Below, piece by piece: positions 62,677-64,000 of a stretch of 64,000 bases of DNA (position 1 is the stretch's first letter; the number at the start of each line of letters is the position of its first letter). The DNA comes from Diplonema papillatum (taxonomy: Eukaryota; Euglenozoa; Diplonemea; Diplonemida; Diplonemidae). The notes beneath the pieces were generated by a model that worked only from the letters and a program-made list of their open reading frames with translations, was not told where the DNA came from and did not search any database. A program made the translations under genes and the position numbers. The stretch is from assembly GCA_030068145.1 (NCBI GenBank), contig JAPJBO010000506.1, positions 1 to 64,000 of the forward strand, given 5' to 3'.

Positions 62677-63310
62677 GCGCAGGTATGTCCGCAGTGTTGG
62701 GCGCTGTGTGGCTATTGTGCCGTATTTTGCTGTCGTTTCACGATCTCGCAGCTCAACTACCGCGCCATGTGGTACATTCGCGCATCCGGTAAGCGCAGGT
62801 GTGTCTGCGGTGTTGGGCGCTTGTGTGGCCATTATGCCGTCGTTCAGGAACTCTGATTTTGCTGTCATTCCACGATCTTGCAGCTCAACTACCGCGCCAT
62901 GTGGTGATGAGTGGGAGAAGCTCATCGGCCACCAAGACATGCATTCGTGCATCCGGTAATCGCAGCATGTCCGCAGTGATGGGCGCTTGTGTGGCCATTT
63001 TGCCGTCGTTCAGGAACTCTCATTTTGCTGTCGTTTCACGATTTCGCAGCTCAACTACCGCGCCATGTGGTACGGAAAAACTCATCGGCCACCAAGACAT
63101 GCATTCGCGCATCCGGCAAGCACAGTGTGTCCGCAATGATGGGCGCTGTGTGGCCATCGGGCCGATGTCCAGGAACTCTCATTTTGCTGTTGTTTCACGA
63201 TTCCCCGGCTCAACTACCGCGCCATGTGGTGCTCGGATGAGTGGGAGAAACTCATTCGCCACCAAGACCTGCACTCGCGCATCCGGCAACGTTCAGGAAC
63301 TCTCAATTTA
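62677..63310 (+). repeat. Decayed tandem copies of the uL11m 3' end
   Basis: Four partial copies of the terminal coding part (AACTACCGCGCCATGTGG, ATCGGCCACCAAGACATGCA, TCGCGCATCCGGTAAGCGC) lie at about 62752, 62884, 63050 and 63208, separated by a spacer (CCGCAGTGATGGGCGCT, GTTCAGGAACTCTCATTT, TCGTTTCACGATTTCGCAG). Each unit is 130-165 bp. Two later copies have lost the TAA. Each coding part is preceded by an acceptor-like CGCAG or CCCGG. Confidence 0.8.
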
Positions 63311-64000
63311 CTGCCGCTCCACAATTTCACATTTCAACGGCCGCCAATGTGGTAGCCGTTTCGCAGACTCCCTCTCCGGAATCGAATCCTAATTCCCCGT
63401 TACCCGTTACAGCCACGGTAGTCCACTACACTACCGTCAAAAGCTGATAGGGCAGAAGCTCTTGCGGGCTTGCACCGACTTGAAGTCGCATCCGGTAAAC
63501 GCACCGTCAGACGCTGTGGCCATTGACAGTGGAATGGGGTTTGTCCTCGGATTGGGCAATACATTGCTGGCGAGATTTCTCATCCGTGATCGTTTGAGGT
63601 TAGAATGCAGAATATCTGTAGCGATCACCTGCATTAGTCAAGGCCCGGGGTGGCTACCTCTTCGATCGTACCTTGCCGTGCTTCGCAATCGTGCCTCACC
63701 GTTAGTTACCGTAATTGGAATAACGTTGAACTGGACCAAAGCTGGAACGGGTGAATGACAGACCGGGTAAGCCTGGGACACCCGGGGGGTGGGGCGCCGT
63801 TTGGCTGGAAACGCTGGGGGACGAGGGGAGGGGGGTGGGGACTGTTCGCGTTCACTGAAAGTATCGCCGGCAGCTTACTGTGTTCATTTGCAACAGTCGG
63901 TGCTTTCGATCCGACCTTTGGTCGTTTGTTTCCCGTACACCTCCTCTTCCTCTTTTTTCGCGGTAAAGAGCGTCCGTGCGGTGCTATTGCGCCATCCGAG
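63311..64000. other. No gene; R5 copy
   Basis: 63585-63690 is an R5 copy (GAGGTTAGAATGCAGAATAT, TAGCGATCACCTGCATTAG, CTACCTCTTCGATCGTACC). 63780-63850 is G-rich. Nothing else supportable up to the end of the window. Confidence 0.45.

Noticed and set aside
1..64000. Relict dinoflagellate spliced-leader sequence
   Set aside because: No copy of the conserved leader ending TTTTGGCTCAAG was noticed, so a dinoflagellate origin is not supported by this marker.

Overview
The window is nuclear DNA from a eukaryote, most likely a single-celled chromalveolate-type protist or alga (chromerid-, dinoflagellate- or stramenopile-like). Evidence: coding exons are GC-rich and split by GT-AG introns with a GTATGY-like donor in several cases; there is a mitochondrial uL11 ribosomal protein with long lineage-specific extensions, a large helical-repeat protein of the organellar RNA-processing type, an AMT-type ammonium transporter resembling those of algae with red-lineage plastids, and a heavy load of MITEs, satellites and decayed retroelements. 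The species cannot be fixed from sequence alone. No bacterial operons, CRISPR arrays or rRNA genes were seen.

Layout. 0-1.3 kb: last exon of a macro-domain protein followed by decayed tandem copies of its own 3' end. 1.3-5.7 kb: MITE, a ~212-bp tandem array interrupted by a 5'-truncated LINE tail, then a ~300-bp tandem array. 7.2-8.9 kb: two phase-matched exons of an ERI1-like exonuclease relative that lacks visible catalytic residues. 9-13 kb: dispersed repeats and an OTU/zinc-finger retroelement ORF. 14.4-16.5 kb: hnRNP H/F-like triple-RRM gene with a duplicated 3' end. 16.5-23.3 kb: repeats, a tandemly duplicated putative exon and a minisatellite. 23.6-25.2 kb: intact single-exon ammonium transporter. 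25-33 kb: MITEs and decayed sequence. 33-34.7 kb: 11-bp minisatellite.

34.8-55.2 kb is one gene in three phase-compatible exons (1153 aa), interpreted as an organellar helical-repeat protein. Its first intron is ~16 kb, of which 14.1 kb is one TIR element (37288-51409) flanked by TTA target duplications and inserted in a copy of a dispersed repeat whose unoccupied version occurs elsewhere in the window. That element is a nested assemblage: a TIR element made of a 41-bp palindromic satellite that reverses orientation, a tyrosine-recombinase fragment between its own inverted repeats, an internally deleted piggyBac-like gene with an unusual N-terminal domain, a retroelement fragment, and a ~4-kb palindrome whose arms carry telomere-like G-rich repeats.

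56.3-59.2 kb: unrecognised basic, probably mitochondrial protein with at least two exons. 60.3-63.3 kb: mitochondrial uL11 gene whose 5' part exists in three tandem copies (two broken) and whose 3' end is followed by four decayed copies. Three adjacent genes (helical-repeat, unknown and uL11m) plausibly serve organellar gene expression. Recurrent themes are tandem duplication of gene ends and reuse of the same short repeats inside different introns.
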